Assembly (NCBI GenBank): GCA_965203615.1
Contig: OZ241900.1
Span: 1,488,001 to 1,552,000 of the forward strand
Source of the DNA: VXNE01 sp965203615
Lineage (GTDB): Bacteria > Pseudomonadota > Gammaproteobacteria > Pseudomonadales > Azotimanducaceae
Reading direction: 5' to 3'
Length of the DNA stretch: 64,000 nucleotides
The notes beneath the pieces were generated by a model. The model did no database searches. It was not told where the DNA came from and worked only from the letters and a program-made list of their open reading frames with translations. This document shows positions 1-7,957 of this stretch, piece by piece. The position numbers and the translations under genes are program-made. Positions within the stretch are counted from its first letter, which is position 1. Every line of letters starts with the position of its first letter.

Positions 1-77
1 ACGGCGGCCGCACGAATTGCCACCATGCAAGAATTCCGTACAATCAGATCGAATTCGGACCGATAACGGGTCTTCCC

Positions 78-353
78 ATGACGATGTCAATCGTGAGCCT
101 GAGCGAATTCAAGGCCAAGGCGGCGCAGATGCTTGCAGACATGAAGTCCTCCGAACAAGTGGTGGTCCTGACGCAACGCGGCGCAGCCAGCGCTGTCGTT
201 CAAGACTTCGAGTCGCACCAGCGATTGCAGGACGCGTTATTGATGCTGAAGCTCATGGTCCAGGGTGAGACCGATATCTCGGCCGGACGCACCACTCCCC
301 AAGACGCCGTTTTCCGAGACACGAAAGAGCAGTTGACGGCCGGCGATGGCTGA
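78..353 (+). CDS. Phd/YefM-type antitoxin
   Basis: A 91-residue protein opening with 'SIVSLSEFKAKAAQML', the N-terminal pattern of Phd/YefM DNA-binding antitoxins, followed by a '.VVVLTQRGAASAVV' strand that in this family completes the dimer core. The C-terminal third is acidic and probably disordered, the part that neutralises the toxin in known pairs. It overlaps the downstream ParE-like toxin gene by 8 bases, the usual translational coupling of type II modules. Family knowledge predicts autorepression of the operon by antitoxin and toxin-antitoxin complex; I see no clear operator in the 77 bases present upstream. A second ATG lies 6 bases inside the first and could be the real start. Confidence 0.85.
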   Translation: MTMSIVSLSEFKAKAAQMLADMKSSEQVVVLTQRGAASAVVQDFESHQRLQDALLMLKLMVQGETDISAGRTTPQDAVFRDTKEQLTAGDG

Positions 354-669
354 CCGCCAAGTCCGGTGGACGGACGCCGCGAGACTCGACCTTGAACAAA
401 TTGTCCAGTTCCTCGCCGAGGACACCGCATCGAATGCGCTTGCAGTACTCGAACGAATAGAGCATCGCTCCCAAACGCTCTATGCCATGCCCCAGCGGGG
501 GCGCATAGTTCCCGAGCTGAGAGCGGCAGGCGTGCAGACGTACCGGGAATTGGTCGAAGGTCCCTGGCGCATCGTCTATCGGTACGATGACCGCCGCGTC
601 TACGTCATCGCCGTGCTCGACGCCCGGCGCGACCTGTCCAGTCTTCTGCTCGAACGGCTCGCGCGTTGA
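346..669 (+). CDS. ParE/RelE-family toxin
   Basis: A 107-residue basic protein with the ParE/RelE fold signature: 'VRWTDAARLDLEQIVQFLAE' helix region, a mid-segment 'PQRGRIVPELR' and the closing strands 'GPWRIVYRYDDRRVYVIAVL' followed by an Arg-rich tail. Family members poison DNA gyrase (ParE) or cleave mRNA on ribosomes (RelE); the 'D-A-R-R-D-L' ending after the last strand fits the ParE side better, but this is an inference. It follows its antitoxin with an 8-base overlap. Length is normal for the family, so the toxin looks intact. Confidence 0.85.
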   Translation: MADRQVRWTDAARLDLEQIVQFLAEDTASNALAVLERIEHRSQTLYAMPQRGRIVPELRAAGVQTYRELVEGPWRIVYRYDDRRVYVIAVLDARRDLSSLLLERLAR

Positions 670-735
670 TCGAGACGCGCCGGAACTTCGAAGAATCCAG
701 ACAGCCGACTCGACCAAAACCGTTCAACGAACCCC

Positions 736-764
736 TTGACCGATGACATAATATGTCATAGGGT
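736..764 (+). promoter_or_regulatory. Promoter region with perfect 17-bp palindrome before the yjfI-type operon
   Basis: TTGACC (736-741) is a good -35 box. Just inside it lies ATGACATA-A-TATGTCAT (743-759), a perfect dyad with a one-base centre. It sits between the -35 position and the expected -10 region, the typical place for a repressor operator. The first gene begins at 832. Which regulator binds is unknown. Confidence 0.5.
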
Positions 765-831
765 GCGCTGGACACGTTGCCGCACCGACATGCGCCGCAA
801 CGTCAACGAACTGGACATTGGGAGATACGCG

Positions 832-1233
832 ATGACCCTGGACGAGTTGGCCTTCCGGTTGAACGACTTTAGCGGCGAGGAAGGCACAACCTTCGATGCG
901 CTCGTGACGGAGCAAGACATCCTGGAGGTCACCTGCTCGAACAACGACGAATTCCCCATCCACGTCACGCAGACGGAGACGCAGATCCTCGCGGTGACGC
1001 CCCTGTTCAACATTTCCGAAGTCGAGCCCGACAACGTCGACGAGCTCAATGCGATTTTCCTGCGGCTGAGCCCCGCCGTGCCCCTGTCGTCCGTCGGCCT
1101 GCAGGGGGACACCTACATTCTTTTCGGCGCCATGGCGCTGTCGACGCGGTTCGAGGTGATCGCACACGAACTCGAAGTACAGGCGGAAAACACCATCGAC
1201 GTGCTCGAAACCGTCGAGCATCTGCTGGCCTGA
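832..1233 (+). CDS. yjfI: YjfI-like DUF2170 protein
   Basis: Encodes 133 residues starting 'MTLDELAFRLNDF', the same length as E. coli YjfI as I recall it. An in-frame start exists upstream at 736, but GGGAG about 8 bases before the ATG at 832, the family length, and the promoter-like sequence between 736 and 764 all favour 832. The protein is acidic and soluble with no signal peptide. Function is not established; in many proteobacteria DUF2170 genes precede a PspA paralogue and a DUF2491 gene, as here, suggesting a role in a membrane-stress system. It is the first gene of a five-gene operon. Confidence 0.8.
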   Translation: MTLDELAFRLNDFSGEEGTTFDALVTEQDILEVTCSNNDEFPIHVTQTETQILAVTPLFNISEVEPDNVDELNAIFLRLSPAVPLSSVGLQGDTYILFGAMALSTRFEVIAHELEVQAENTIDVLETVEHLLA

Positions 1234-1297
1234 GCTGATTCCGGGGGATTTGGGCGATGAGCAACCGAAGCAAAGCAACACGAGAGAGGCAATCAAC

Positions 1298-1993
1298 ATG
1301 GGTGTGCTAAAGGACTTGATGCAGGCGATCAAAGGCGGCGCGAATGAAATGGGCGAGGCCATCGTGGACGCCAACGCGATACGCATTCTCGAACAGGAGA
1401 TCCGCGATGCGGAATCGGCGATAGCCAGCGCGAAGCAGAGCCTCACGCGAATGAAGAGTTCCGAGATTCGCCTCAAGCGGGATCTGTCCACCTTGGGTGC
1501 CGACATCGCCGACTATGAACAGAAAGCGATCGCGGCGCTCAACGCCGGCGAAGAGGCGTTGGCAGCGGAGGTTGCCGAGCGTATTGCCGAGCTGGAAGGC
1601 GAGCGCGAGGACAAGGCTGGCGAACAGGTGGCGCTCAACGACGAGGTGAACAAGATCCACGCCATGATCAAGGCCCGCGAGCGAACCATCCAGAAGAACA
1701 AGCGCGAACTCGACAAGGTGCGCACGGTGCAGGAACTGCAGCGCGCCACCGAAAGCGTCTCGCGCAACTTCGCAGCGTCCGGATCCAAGGGACACCGGGT
1801 ATCCCAGGCGCTCGACAGGGTGAAGGCCAAGCAGCAGAACTGGCAGGACCGCATGGAAGCGGGAGACTGGATGGAGGCGCAGGAAGGCGCCGATGACATC
1901 GATCAGAAACTGAAGGCCAAGGGCATCGGCGCTTCGGGCACGTCGGGCGGATCCGACGTTCTCGCGCGGCTCAAGGCCAGGCAATCCGGCTGA
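1298..1993 (+). CDS. yjfJ: PspA/IM30-family protein (YjfJ-like)
   Basis: A 231-residue protein beginning 'MGVLKDLMQAIKGGANEMGE', the amphipathic N-terminal helix typical of PspA/IM30/Vipp1 proteins, followed by almost uninterrupted charged heptads (about residues 25-190) forming the long coiled-coil hairpin. The ATG at 1298 is preceded by GAGAGAGG; an upstream in-frame ATG at 1258 lies nearly on the previous stop and lacks such a site. PspA homologues assemble on the inner face of damaged cytoplasmic membranes. The Gly/Ser-rich tail (about 210-220) is normal for the YjfJ branch. It lies between DUF2170 and DUF2491 genes, so I assign it to that branch rather than to the classical psp operon. 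Confidence 0.88.
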   Translation: MGVLKDLMQAIKGGANEMGEAIVDANAIRILEQEIRDAESAIASAKQSLTRMKSSEIRLKRDLSTLGADIADYEQKAIAALNAGEEALAAEVAERIAELEGEREDKAGEQVALNDEVNKIHAMIKARERTIQKNKRELDKVRTVQELQRATESVSRNFAASGSKGHRVSQALDRVKAKQQNWQDRMEAGDWMEAQEGADDIDQKLKAKGIGASGTSGGSDVLARLKARQSG

Positions 1994-2000
1994 CCGCCCC

Positions 2001-2648
2001 TTGCTCCGGAAGATACTCAGGAGCCGTTTCGGCAAGCGCGACGACGACGGGCCGCGACAACTGTCCGGCCCCGGGGATCTCGCGGCCGGCGACCTCCTGA
2101 CGTTCAAGCACCGCCTGCTCCTGCCCCCCGAGGTCCAGGGACAGACGTTCGAGGTCAGCGCGGTCGGCGCGTATCACTTCGAGGACGGCCTCTACGCCGA
2201 GCTGACCCTCGACGGGACCGGCGGAGACCGAATCTACCTGGGTTTCGACGCCGGCGACGCCAGCGAACTGTCCCTTTCGCGAACCGTGCCCCGGGCCGAC
2301 GTGTTGCGGCTGTTCGACGAGGATGCGTTCGCCGCGCTGTGGGATGAAGATTTCGCCGAACTGCAGGTAGCGGAAGTCCTCCCCAGATACGAAGGCTGGA
2401 TCGCAGGCCGCTATGCACAGACCAAGAAATGGGCCGAGGGCTACTACTATGATCGCGATTGCCGGGGCGAGGCGCCCTCGCGGCTGCAGGACGACGACGC
2501 CGAGGAACTGCGTTGCCACGAATGCGAGGATGACTCCGGCCGCTATGGTCTCAGCGTCGAGGTCTCGGCCGACGGCGAGACGGAAGTGTTCGCGGAAGTG
2601 AACTGCCCACCGGACGTCATCGACTCGATGTGGCCCGGAGAGAAATGA
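2001..2648 (+). CDS. yjfK: YjfK-like DUF2491 protein
   Basis: A 215-residue acidic protein starting at TTG (2001), 7 bases after the pspA-like stop. It contains conserved-looking DUF2491 segments, for example 'FEVSAVGAYHFEDGLYAELTL' region early on and 'DIDSMWPGEK'-like ending ('VIDSMWPGEK'). No membrane segment or signal peptide. E. coli YjfK (about 219 residues) occupies the same position after yjfJ. Its biochemical role is unknown; the fixed gene order implies cooperation with the PspA homologue. The stop codon overlaps the next start as ATGA. Confidence 0.78.
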   Translation: MLRKILRSRFGKRDDDGPRQLSGPGDLAAGDLLTFKHRLLLPPEVQGQTFEVSAVGAYHFEDGLYAELTLDGTGGDRIYLGFDAGDASELSLSRTVPRADVLRLFDEDAFAALWDEDFAELQVAEVLPRYEGWIAGRYAQTKKWAEGYYYDRDCRGEAPSRLQDDDAEELRCHECEDDSGRYGLSVEVSADGETEVFAEVNCPPDVIDSMWPGEK

Positions 2649-2989
2649 GAGCAGCCTCGCGCCGCACAGGCACAACGGCAGAGTCGAAGCCGGGGCGGTT
2701 CCAGGCCGAACGGCGGGCGCTCAGGAAGATCCAGGTCCACTTCGAGTTTCGACAGTCGCTGCTGCGCAAGGTCCGGCTCGCCGCCGCCCACGAGGACCTG
2801 AGCTATTCCGACTACGTGAGAAAACTCGTCGGACTGCCCTTCTCCAAGATTCAGCGGCCCCGCATCAGCCTTTCCTTCAGCGATGCGGACCTGGCCATCC
2901 TCGCCGAACGCTACGCCCAGCCGGGAGTCGAACCGCAGGTGCTGAAGCGTTGCGTGCTGGAAGAGATCACGTCACAGCTCGAGGACTAG
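2645..2989 (+). CDS. Small basic protein of the yjf operon, RHH-like
   Basis: A 114-residue protein translated from an ATG overlapping the preceding stop (ATGA), with GGAGAGAA just upstream. The N-terminus is basic; the body 'KIQVHFEFRQSLLRKVRLAA' plus 'LSYSDYVRKLVGLP' has the strand-helix-helix rhythm of ribbon-helix-helix proteins, and a second similar strand ('RISLSFSDADLAILAERY') follows. I do not recognise a named family. A DNA-binding or adaptor role is possible but unproven. In E. coli the next operon member would be the DUF350 membrane protein YjfL, which is missing here. The TAG stop lies at the edge of a dispersed repeat. Confidence 0.6.
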   Translation: MRAASRRTGTTAESKPGRFQAERRALRKIQVHFEFRQSLLRKVRLAAAHEDLSYSDYVRKLVGLPFSKIQRPRISLSFSDADLAILAERYAQPGVEPQVLKRCVLEEITSQLED

Positions 2990-3116
2990 CGCGCCGTAGA
3001 ACGGCACGCAGTGCCGATCAAGGCGCAGGGGGCGGGGCAGGTGGGATGGGCGAAACCGAGGGCCTGGGCGGGGGTGAAACACGGCGCCCCCGAAGGGCCG
3101 GCGGATTTCATGGCGC
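2990..3116 (+). repeat. Dispersed intergenic repeat, copy A
   Basis: Starts at the TAG stop of the preceding gene and runs to 'GATTTCATGGCGC'. It contains 'ACGGCACGCAGTGCCG' (hairpin), 'GATCAAGGCGCAGG', and the core 'GGGGGTGAAACACGGCG' followed by a short CCC..GAA..GGG hairpin. The same blocks recur, partly or fully, at 41538-41648, 52435-52488 and 53464-53575. It fills most of the gap before the channel gene. Confidence 0.75.
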
Positions 3117-3210
3117 GAGTAAACCATCGGCCCGTCGCGTTGAAGCGCTCGGCATCGCCCTGATAGTCTCTCCGGCGATGCGATTGTCGCGATAGCCCCC
3201 TCACTGTCCC

Positions 3211-4302
3211 ATGCTCTGGCGACTCCTGCGCCGACGGCGGTACCTGCGTTTCACGCGGTACGTCGCGGGCGCGATCAAGCGACGCCTCTACTTGACCATC
3301 GTCATGTTCGCGGGCCTGTTCTGCCTGCACGTGGTGGCGATGATCGTCTTCGAGGACATGTCCCCGGGCGACGCCGCCTGGCTGACGATGACGACGGCAA
3401 CCACCGTCGGTTACGGCGATGCCTCCGCGGTCACGCCCGCCGGGCGGCTGGCAACCGTGGTCTGCATCTACATCTTCGGAACCTTCCTGCTGGCGCAGAT
3501 CGCCACGTATGTATTCGACTATCGCGCGCTGCAGCGGGACCGCCGCCGGCGCGGAGAAATCAAGTGGAGCAACATGAAAGATCACCTGCTGATAATCAAC
3601 GTCCCGTCCCAGGACGCCGAGAACTACCTGCCGCGACTGGTGGACCATGTGCGGCGCGCGCCTCGGCTCGGCGATATCCCCATCCAACTGCTGACGCCCA
3701 GCTTCGAAGACGGCCTGGCTTCGGACCTCGTCGACGCCGGCGTGACCCTGTACAGCGCGATGGCGGAGAACTCGGAAAACCTGGCCGCGGCCAACGTCAG
3801 CCAGGCGCGCTGCATCATCGTCATCGCCGACGAGATCTATGACCCCCGGTCGGACGCGCACACCTACGATATTCTGAGCCGCATCCGACAGCTCGGAACG
3901 CAGGCCACCATCGTTGCGGAAGTGGTGGAAGACGCAAACCGCCAACGCATGATCGACGCTGGCGCGACCACCGTGATCCGACCGATTCGCGCCTATCCGG
4001 AATTCGTCGTGCGCGCCCTGACCGCGCCCGGTGTCGAACAGGTGCTGGAAACCATGTTCACCCACGAAGCCGGTCGGTTGGCACGTTTCGACGCGCGCTT
4101 CGAGAATCTCCTCTGGCACGACGTCGTGGTGAGTTTCGCCCGCGGCAATGCCGGCATTCCGATGGGCTATTTCGACGATCGCGGCGTTCACACGAACCCT
4201 GCCCCGGACGAAATCTGCAGCGGCAGCGGCATCATCACCCTGGTCAACGACAGCCTCAACGTGACGCGACCACTGGTCGAGTCCTGCCTAAGCGCGGCCT
4301 GA
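3211..4302 (+). CDS. Two-TM potassium channel with RCK (TrkA-N) domain
   Basis: 363 residues. A basic N-terminus is followed by TM1 (about 28-47), a pore loop with the K+ selectivity filter 'TVGYGD' (65-70), and TM2 (about 80-98). From about residue 120 onward a cytosolic regulator-of-K+-conductance region follows, with 'DHLLIINVPSQDAENY' and later 'ARCIIVIADEIYDPRSD'; the usual GxGxxG dinucleotide loop is replaced by 'INVPSQ', so NAD(H) binding is doubtful. A single-filter channel would work as a tetramer. Ion channels of this type accompany DUF2170/PspA/DUF2491 genes in other proteobacteria, so I place it in the same operon despite the ~220-bp repeat-containing gap. Confidence 0.85.
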   Translation: MLWRLLRRRRYLRFTRYVAGAIKRRLYLTIVMFAGLFCLHVVAMIVFEDMSPGDAAWLTMTTATTVGYGDASAVTPAGRLATVVCIYIFGTFLLAQIATYVFDYRALQRDRRRRGEIKWSNMKDHLLIINVPSQDAENYLPRLVDHVRRAPRLGDIPIQLLTPSFEDGLASDLVDAGVTLYSAMAENSENLAAANVSQARCIIVIADEIYDPRSDAHTYDILSRIRQLGTQATIVAEVVEDANRQRMIDAGATTVIRPIRAYPEFVVRALTAPGVEQVLETMFTHEAGRLARFDARFENLLWHDVVVSFARGNAGIPMGYFDDRGVHTNPAPDEICSGSGIITLVNDSLNVTRPLVESCLSAA

Positions 4303-4335
4303 CATGGAGACGTTCATGATGTGCCGGGACACGGC

Positions 4336-6225
4336 ATGAGCGAGGAAACGATCCAGCGCGCGCGTGAGCTCCTGCGGGAAGTCTACGGCTACACGGGTTT
4401 CCGCGAGAACCAGGAAACTGCCATCGCGGCGGCGCTGGACGGGCGCGACACGCTGGTCGTCATGCCGACCGGCGGCGGCAAGTCCCTTTGCTACCAGTTG
4501 CCCTCCATCATCCGGTCCGGTCTGGGCCTCGTCGTCTCGCCCCTCATCGCGTTGATGCAGGACCAGGTGAGCGCCTTGCGGCAACTGGGCGTGCGCGCCG
4601 CGTTCCTGAACTCGACCCTCGCCTGGGGAGAGCAACGGCGCATCATCGACGCCGTGCGAGCGGGGTCCCTCGATCTTCTGTACCTCGCTCCGGAGCGCCT
4701 GCTGCAGGAAGACACGCTGGCGCTCCTCGAGGGTGCCGATCTATCCCTGATCGCCATCGACGAAGCGCATTGCGTATCGCAGTGGGGCCACGATTTCCGC
4801 CAGGACTATCTCGGTCTCGATGTGCTGGGCGATCGGTTCCCCGAAGTCCCGCGCATGGCACTGACGGCCACCGCGGACGCGACGACGCGCGACGACATCC
4901 TGGCGAAGCTCGCATTCGACCCCGCCGCCGACCGTTTCGTCAGCGGATTCGATCGTCCCAACATTCGCTACACCGTGCGCGCGAAGACCGATGCCAGCGC
5001 ACAGTTGCGCAGTTTCCTCGAAGATCACCGCGGCGAGGCCGGCATCGTTTATGCGATGACGCGCAAGAAAACGGAAGCGACCGCCGAGATGCTGAACGCG
5101 CATGGGTTCACCGCGATCGCCTACCATGCGGGCCTGCCCGGCGATGTGCGGGCCTCATGCCAGGGCCGGTTCCTGCGCGAAGACGGCATCATCGTCGTCG
5201 CCACGATCGCTTTCGGCATGGGCATCGACAAGCCGGATGTCCGTTTTGTCGCCCACATCGATCTGCCGAAGAGCATCGAGGCCTACTACCAGGAGACCGG
5301 GCGGGCGGGCCGCGACGGCGAGCCGGCCGAGGCGTGGATGGTCTACGGCCTGCAGGATGTGGTGCGACTGCGGCAGATGGCGGACATGTCGGAGGCCGAC
5401 GACCAGCACAAGCGGATCGAGCGCGGCAAGCTCGACGCCCTGCTTGGCTGGTGCGAGGTGACGACCTGCCGGCGCCGCGCATTGCTCCGGTACTTCGGCG
5501 ACGACCTGCCCGAGGATTGCGGGAACTGCGACGTCTGCCTGACGCCGCCCGAAACGCAGGACGGCACGACCGCGGCACAGAAGCTGCTGTCCGCCATATA
5601 CCGCACGGGCCAGCGCTTCGGCGCGGCCCACGTGATTGACGTGCTGCGCGGAAAGGACACCGAGAAGGTCCGGCAGTGGCAGCATGAACGCCTGAGCACC
5701 TACGGCATCGGCGCGGACCTGACGGCGACCGAGTGGCGTTCGTTCGTCCGCCAACTCATGGTCCAGGGATACATCTTCGCCGACGACGCGCGCTTCGGGG
5801 GGTTGCGGCTGACCGTTGACGCCAGGGAAGTGCTTCGCGGAGAAAGGACGGTGCTGCTGCGCAGGGACGCCTCCGCCAAGACCCGGGCCCGGTCGGCCAG
5901 GCAGCGGGAGACGTTCGAGATCAGTGCGGAAGACGAGGGTCTTTGGGAGGCGCTCCGAAAGTGCCGCCGGGAACTTGCGGAACAGGCTGGTGTACCGCCC
6001 TATGTTGTCTTCCACGATTCGACACTGAGGGAGATGCTGCATCGGCGCCCGACGTCTCTCATGGAGATGCTGTCCATTCACGGCGTCGGCCAAGCTAAAC
6101 TTGAGCGCTACGGCGCAGTATTTCTCGATGCCCTGCGGGCGGAGGAGAAATCTGAGCCCGCGGACTCCGAGGAGAGTTCCGGGCAGGGAGAGGTCAGGGA
6201 GGAGTTTTCGTGGCAGGGCCACTAG
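4336..6225 (+). CDS. recQ: ATP-dependent DNA helicase RecQ
   Basis: About 629 residues from the ATG at 4336; a GTG 15 bases upstream is an alternative. Domain order is canonical: SF2 helicase core with Walker A 'MPTGGGKSLCYQLP', DEAH box 'AIDEAHCVSQWGHDF', motif VI 'QETGRAGRDG'; zinc-binding module with Cys in 'CEVTTCRRRALL' and 'CGNCDVC'; RQC winged helix ('TGQRFGAAHVIDVLRGKDTE'); and a C-terminal HRDC domain ending near 'HGVGQAKLERYG'. RecQ unwinds DNA 3'-5' in recombinational repair. The last ~30 residues are acidic and specific to this protein. Its 3' end overlaps the CoA-transferase gene by 16 bases, so both are probably cotranscribed. Confidence 0.95.
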   Translation: MSEETIQRARELLREVYGYTGFRENQETAIAAALDGRDTLVVMPTGGGKSLCYQLPSIIRSGLGLVVSPLIALMQDQVSALRQLGVRAAFLNSTLAWGEQRRIIDAVRAGSLDLLYLAPERLLQEDTLALLEGADLSLIAIDEAHCVSQWGHDFRQDYLGLDVLGDRFPEVPRMALTATADATTRDDILAKLAFDPAADRFVSGFDRPNIRYTVRAKTDASAQLRSFLEDHRGEAGIVYAMTRKKTEATAEMLNAHGFTAIAYHAGLPGDVRASCQGRFLREDGIIVVATIAFGMGIDKPDVRFVAHIDLPKSIEAYYQETGRAGRDGEPAEAWMVYGLQDVVRLRQMADMSEADDQHKRIERGKLDALLGWCEVTTCRRRALLRYFGDDLPEDCGNCDVCLTPPETQDGTTAAQKLLSAIYRTGQRFGAAHVIDVLRGKDTEKVRQWQHERLSTYGIGADLTATEWRSFVRQLMVQGYIFADDARFGGLRLTVDAREVLRGERTVLLRRDASAKTRARSARQRETFEISAEDEGLWEALRKCRRELAEQAGVPPYVVFHDSTLREMLHRRPTSLMEMLSIHGVGQAKLERYGAVFLDALRAEEKSEPADSEESSGQGEVREEFSWQGH

Positions 6226-7400
6226 ATGGCATCCGGGTGCTCGAAGCGGGCCTGTTGATACAGGGACCCCAGGCTTCGCTCCTGCTGGGCGATCTGGGCG
6301 CCGACGTCGTAAAGATCGAACTGCCGGGATACGGCGACCACAGCCGCAACATCCGAGTTGAACCCGGAGACCCCCGCAGCGCGGTCTTCAGCGCCTGCAA
6401 CCGGGGCAAACGCAGTGTGTCCCTGAACCTGGGGCACGCGGAGGGCGCCGAGATCTTCAGGCGACTGGTTCGGGACGCCGACGTGGTGATCAGCAATTTC
6501 ACGCCCGGCACGATGGAAAGGTGGGGTCTCGGCCATGACGATCTCGCCGCCGTGAATCCGCGCATCATCTCCGCCCAGGGAAGCACTTTCGGATCGTTGG
6601 GACCGGATGCCGCGCGCCAGGGCGCCGACCTGGCGGCGCAGGCCGCCGGCGGACTCGTCAGCACCACGGGACGGGACGGTGACCCGGCCTCTCCCGTGGC
6701 TATCTTCATCGCCGACCACATCGCCTCGCTCAACATGGTCGCCGGCATTCTCGCCGCACTGCAGCATCGGACCCACACGGGGCGCGGGCAACAGGTCGAC
6801 GTATCCCTCCTCGGCGGGCAGATCTGGGCGCAAGCCGCCGAATACACGCATCTCATGCTCACCGACCGGGTCGCCGGACGCGCGAACTCCGGTCATCCGA
6901 TGATCAGGACCATCTACGACGTCTTTCCGACGGCCGACGGCGCAATCGCCATCGTTGGCGTGCGCGCCCGCGAGAAAGACGCATTCTTCATCGCCCTCGA
7001 ACGTCCCGACCTATCAGTCGATCCGCGCCTGCAGGACAGGGAAATGACGCCGGAGGTCCATGCCTGGCTGCGCGAAGAACTGGCGGAAGTATTCAGGGCC
7101 CGGACCACCGACGCCTGGTGCGACGCATTGCGCGATACAGGCGTGCGGTACGCGCCGGTACGCGACCATCGACAGGCGCTAGCCGATCCCGGCGCCTGGG
7201 AGAACGGTTACTTCACCGAGGCCCCGGACAGCGACGGCGACCGCCATCCGGTCGTCGCCGCACCGATCCGCATGAGCGAGACGCCCCTGGAACCCGCCGC
7301 CGGAGTCCCTGAACTGGGCGAGCACACCGACGAGGTGCTGCGTGAAGCCGGTATAGGCGATGCGGAAATCGCAGCGCTGCGCGAATCGAAGACGATCTGA
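6210..7400 (+). CDS. Family III CoA-transferase (CaiB/BaiF)
   Basis: 396 residues from a GTG at 6210 that has GGAGGAG upstream and lies inside the recQ 3' end. The family pattern is complete: 'PLDGIRVLEAGLLIQGP', 'LGADVVKIE', 'NRGKRSVSLNL' (CoA-binding region), and an Asp at residue 169 in 'FIADHIASLNMVAGI', matching the catalytic Asp169 of formyl-CoA transferase when aligned by eye. The C-terminus 'LGEHTDEVLREAGI' is also typical. Such enzymes move CoA between carboxylic acids through an aspartyl-CoA thioester. The substrate cannot be told from sequence, and the recQ neighbour gives no clue. Confidence 0.9.
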   Translation: MAGPLDGIRVLEAGLLIQGPQASLLLGDLGADVVKIELPGYGDHSRNIRVEPGDPRSAVFSACNRGKRSVSLNLGHAEGAEIFRRLVRDADVVISNFTPGTMERWGLGHDDLAAVNPRIISAQGSTFGSLGPDAARQGADLAAQAAGGLVSTTGRDGDPASPVAIFIADHIASLNMVAGILAALQHRTHTGRGQQVDVSLLGGQIWAQAAEYTHLMLTDRVAGRANSGHPMIRTIYDVFPTADGAIAIVGVRAREKDAFFIALERPDLSVDPRLQDREMTPEVHAWLREELAEVFRARTTDAWCDALRDTGVRYAPVRDHRQALADPGAWENGYFTEAPDSDGDRHPVVAAPIRMSETPLEPAAGVPELGEHTDEVLREAGIGDAEIAALRESKTI

Positions 7401-7441
7401 CGAGTAGTGTCCCAACCCGAAACGAGTCGATCAAAGTGACC

Positions 7442-7470
7442 TTGACGACATCAATACAGAACACTACAGT
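7442..7470 (+). promoter_or_regulatory. Sigma70-like promoter upstream of the NYN gene
   Basis: TTGACG (7442-7447) and TACAGT (7465-7470) are separated by 17 bases, an optimal spacing. Transcription from here would run through the structured element at 7482-7553 into the NYN-domain ORF. Confidence 0.5.
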
Positions 7471-7481
7471 CGCGCTCATTG

Positions 7482-7553
7482 GCCCCTCGGCAGTACGTCT
7501 CGCTTCCGCCCCCTAGGGGTGGTGATCACAAAGCGAGGCCGATCCCGAGGGGC
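7482..7553 (+). ncRNA. Three-tier structured leader RNA element
   Basis: Nested perfect complementarity: GCCCCTCGG (7482-7490) with CCGAGGGGC (7545-7553); CTCGCTT (7499-7505) with AAGCGAG (7531-7537); CCGCCCC (7506-7512) with GGGGTGG (7516-7522, one G-U). The result is a long bulged stem of about 72 nt, between a promoter-like sequence and the TTG start of the NYN gene. I do not recognise it as a known riboswitch. It could be a leader, a small RNA or a nuclease target. Confidence 0.5.
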
Positions 7554-7585
7554 ATTCGTTTTCGATGCGCCTTTAGAGAGATGTT

Positions 7586-7921
7586 TTGACCAAGTGCGCC
7601 ATTTTGATCGACGGTGGGTACTTTCTTAAGCGCCTACCTATCGTCAGGCCCGACGAGGACTTCACGCCCTCCCTTCGGCAAAAGGGGGTGGATATGCGAA
7701 TAGGTTTGGATATCGCCTCGCTCACACTCAAAAAGCATGTCGATACGATCATACTCGTTTCGGGTGATGCGGATTTTGTGCCTGCAGCAAAGTTCGCTCG
7801 TCGAGAAGGAGTGAAGTTCGTGCTCGATCCCCTTTGGCACGGTATCCCTGCCGACTTGAACGAGCATATCGACGGCCTGACAAGCGGGTTCGCTAGACCG
7901 AGCCCAAGATCGCACAGATAG
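7586..7921 (+). CDS. NYN-domain (LabA-like) protein with internal deletion
   Basis: 111 residues from a TTG. 'CAILIDGGYFLKRLP' at the N-terminus and 'KGVDMRIGLDIASL', 'ILVSGDADFVPAAKFARREG' and 'HIDGL' later are strongly conserved NYN (PIN-like nuclease) segments, with metal-binding Asp candidates at 9, 36, 61 and 63. Normal family members are roughly 180-230 residues. Here the first block is joined directly to 'EDFTPSLRQKGVD', so some 80-100 residues are missing without loss of frame. NYN domains are RNA endonucleases; all the acidic residues survive, but the fold is probably compromised. Base composition is less GC-rich than the flanks, suggesting transfer. Confidence 0.75.
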   Translation: MTKCAILIDGGYFLKRLPIVRPDEDFTPSLRQKGVDMRIGLDIASLTLKKHVDTIILVSGDADFVPAAKFARREGVKFVLDPLWHGIPADLNEHIDGLTSGFARPSPRSHR

Positions 7922-7957
7922 CAGCGTAGTCGGGTACCAAGGGAGCCCACTACGCTA
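7922..7957. terminator. Hairpin between convergent NYN and creD genes
   Basis: AGCGTAGT (7923-7930) pairs perfectly with ACTACGCT (7949-7956), with an inner GGG..CCC. It lies between two convergent genes, where a bidirectional terminator is expected, but there is no clear T-run on either side. Confidence 0.35.

Noticed and set aside
3624..3824. Short frames inside the K+ channel gene
   Set aside because: Shadows of the real reading frame without start signals.
6210..7400. CoA-transferase suspected of lacking its catalytic Asp (SLLGGQ segment)
   Set aside because: Counting residues shows the catalytic Asp aligns at position 169 in FIADHIAS, as in formyl-CoA transferase; the GG segment is elsewhere.
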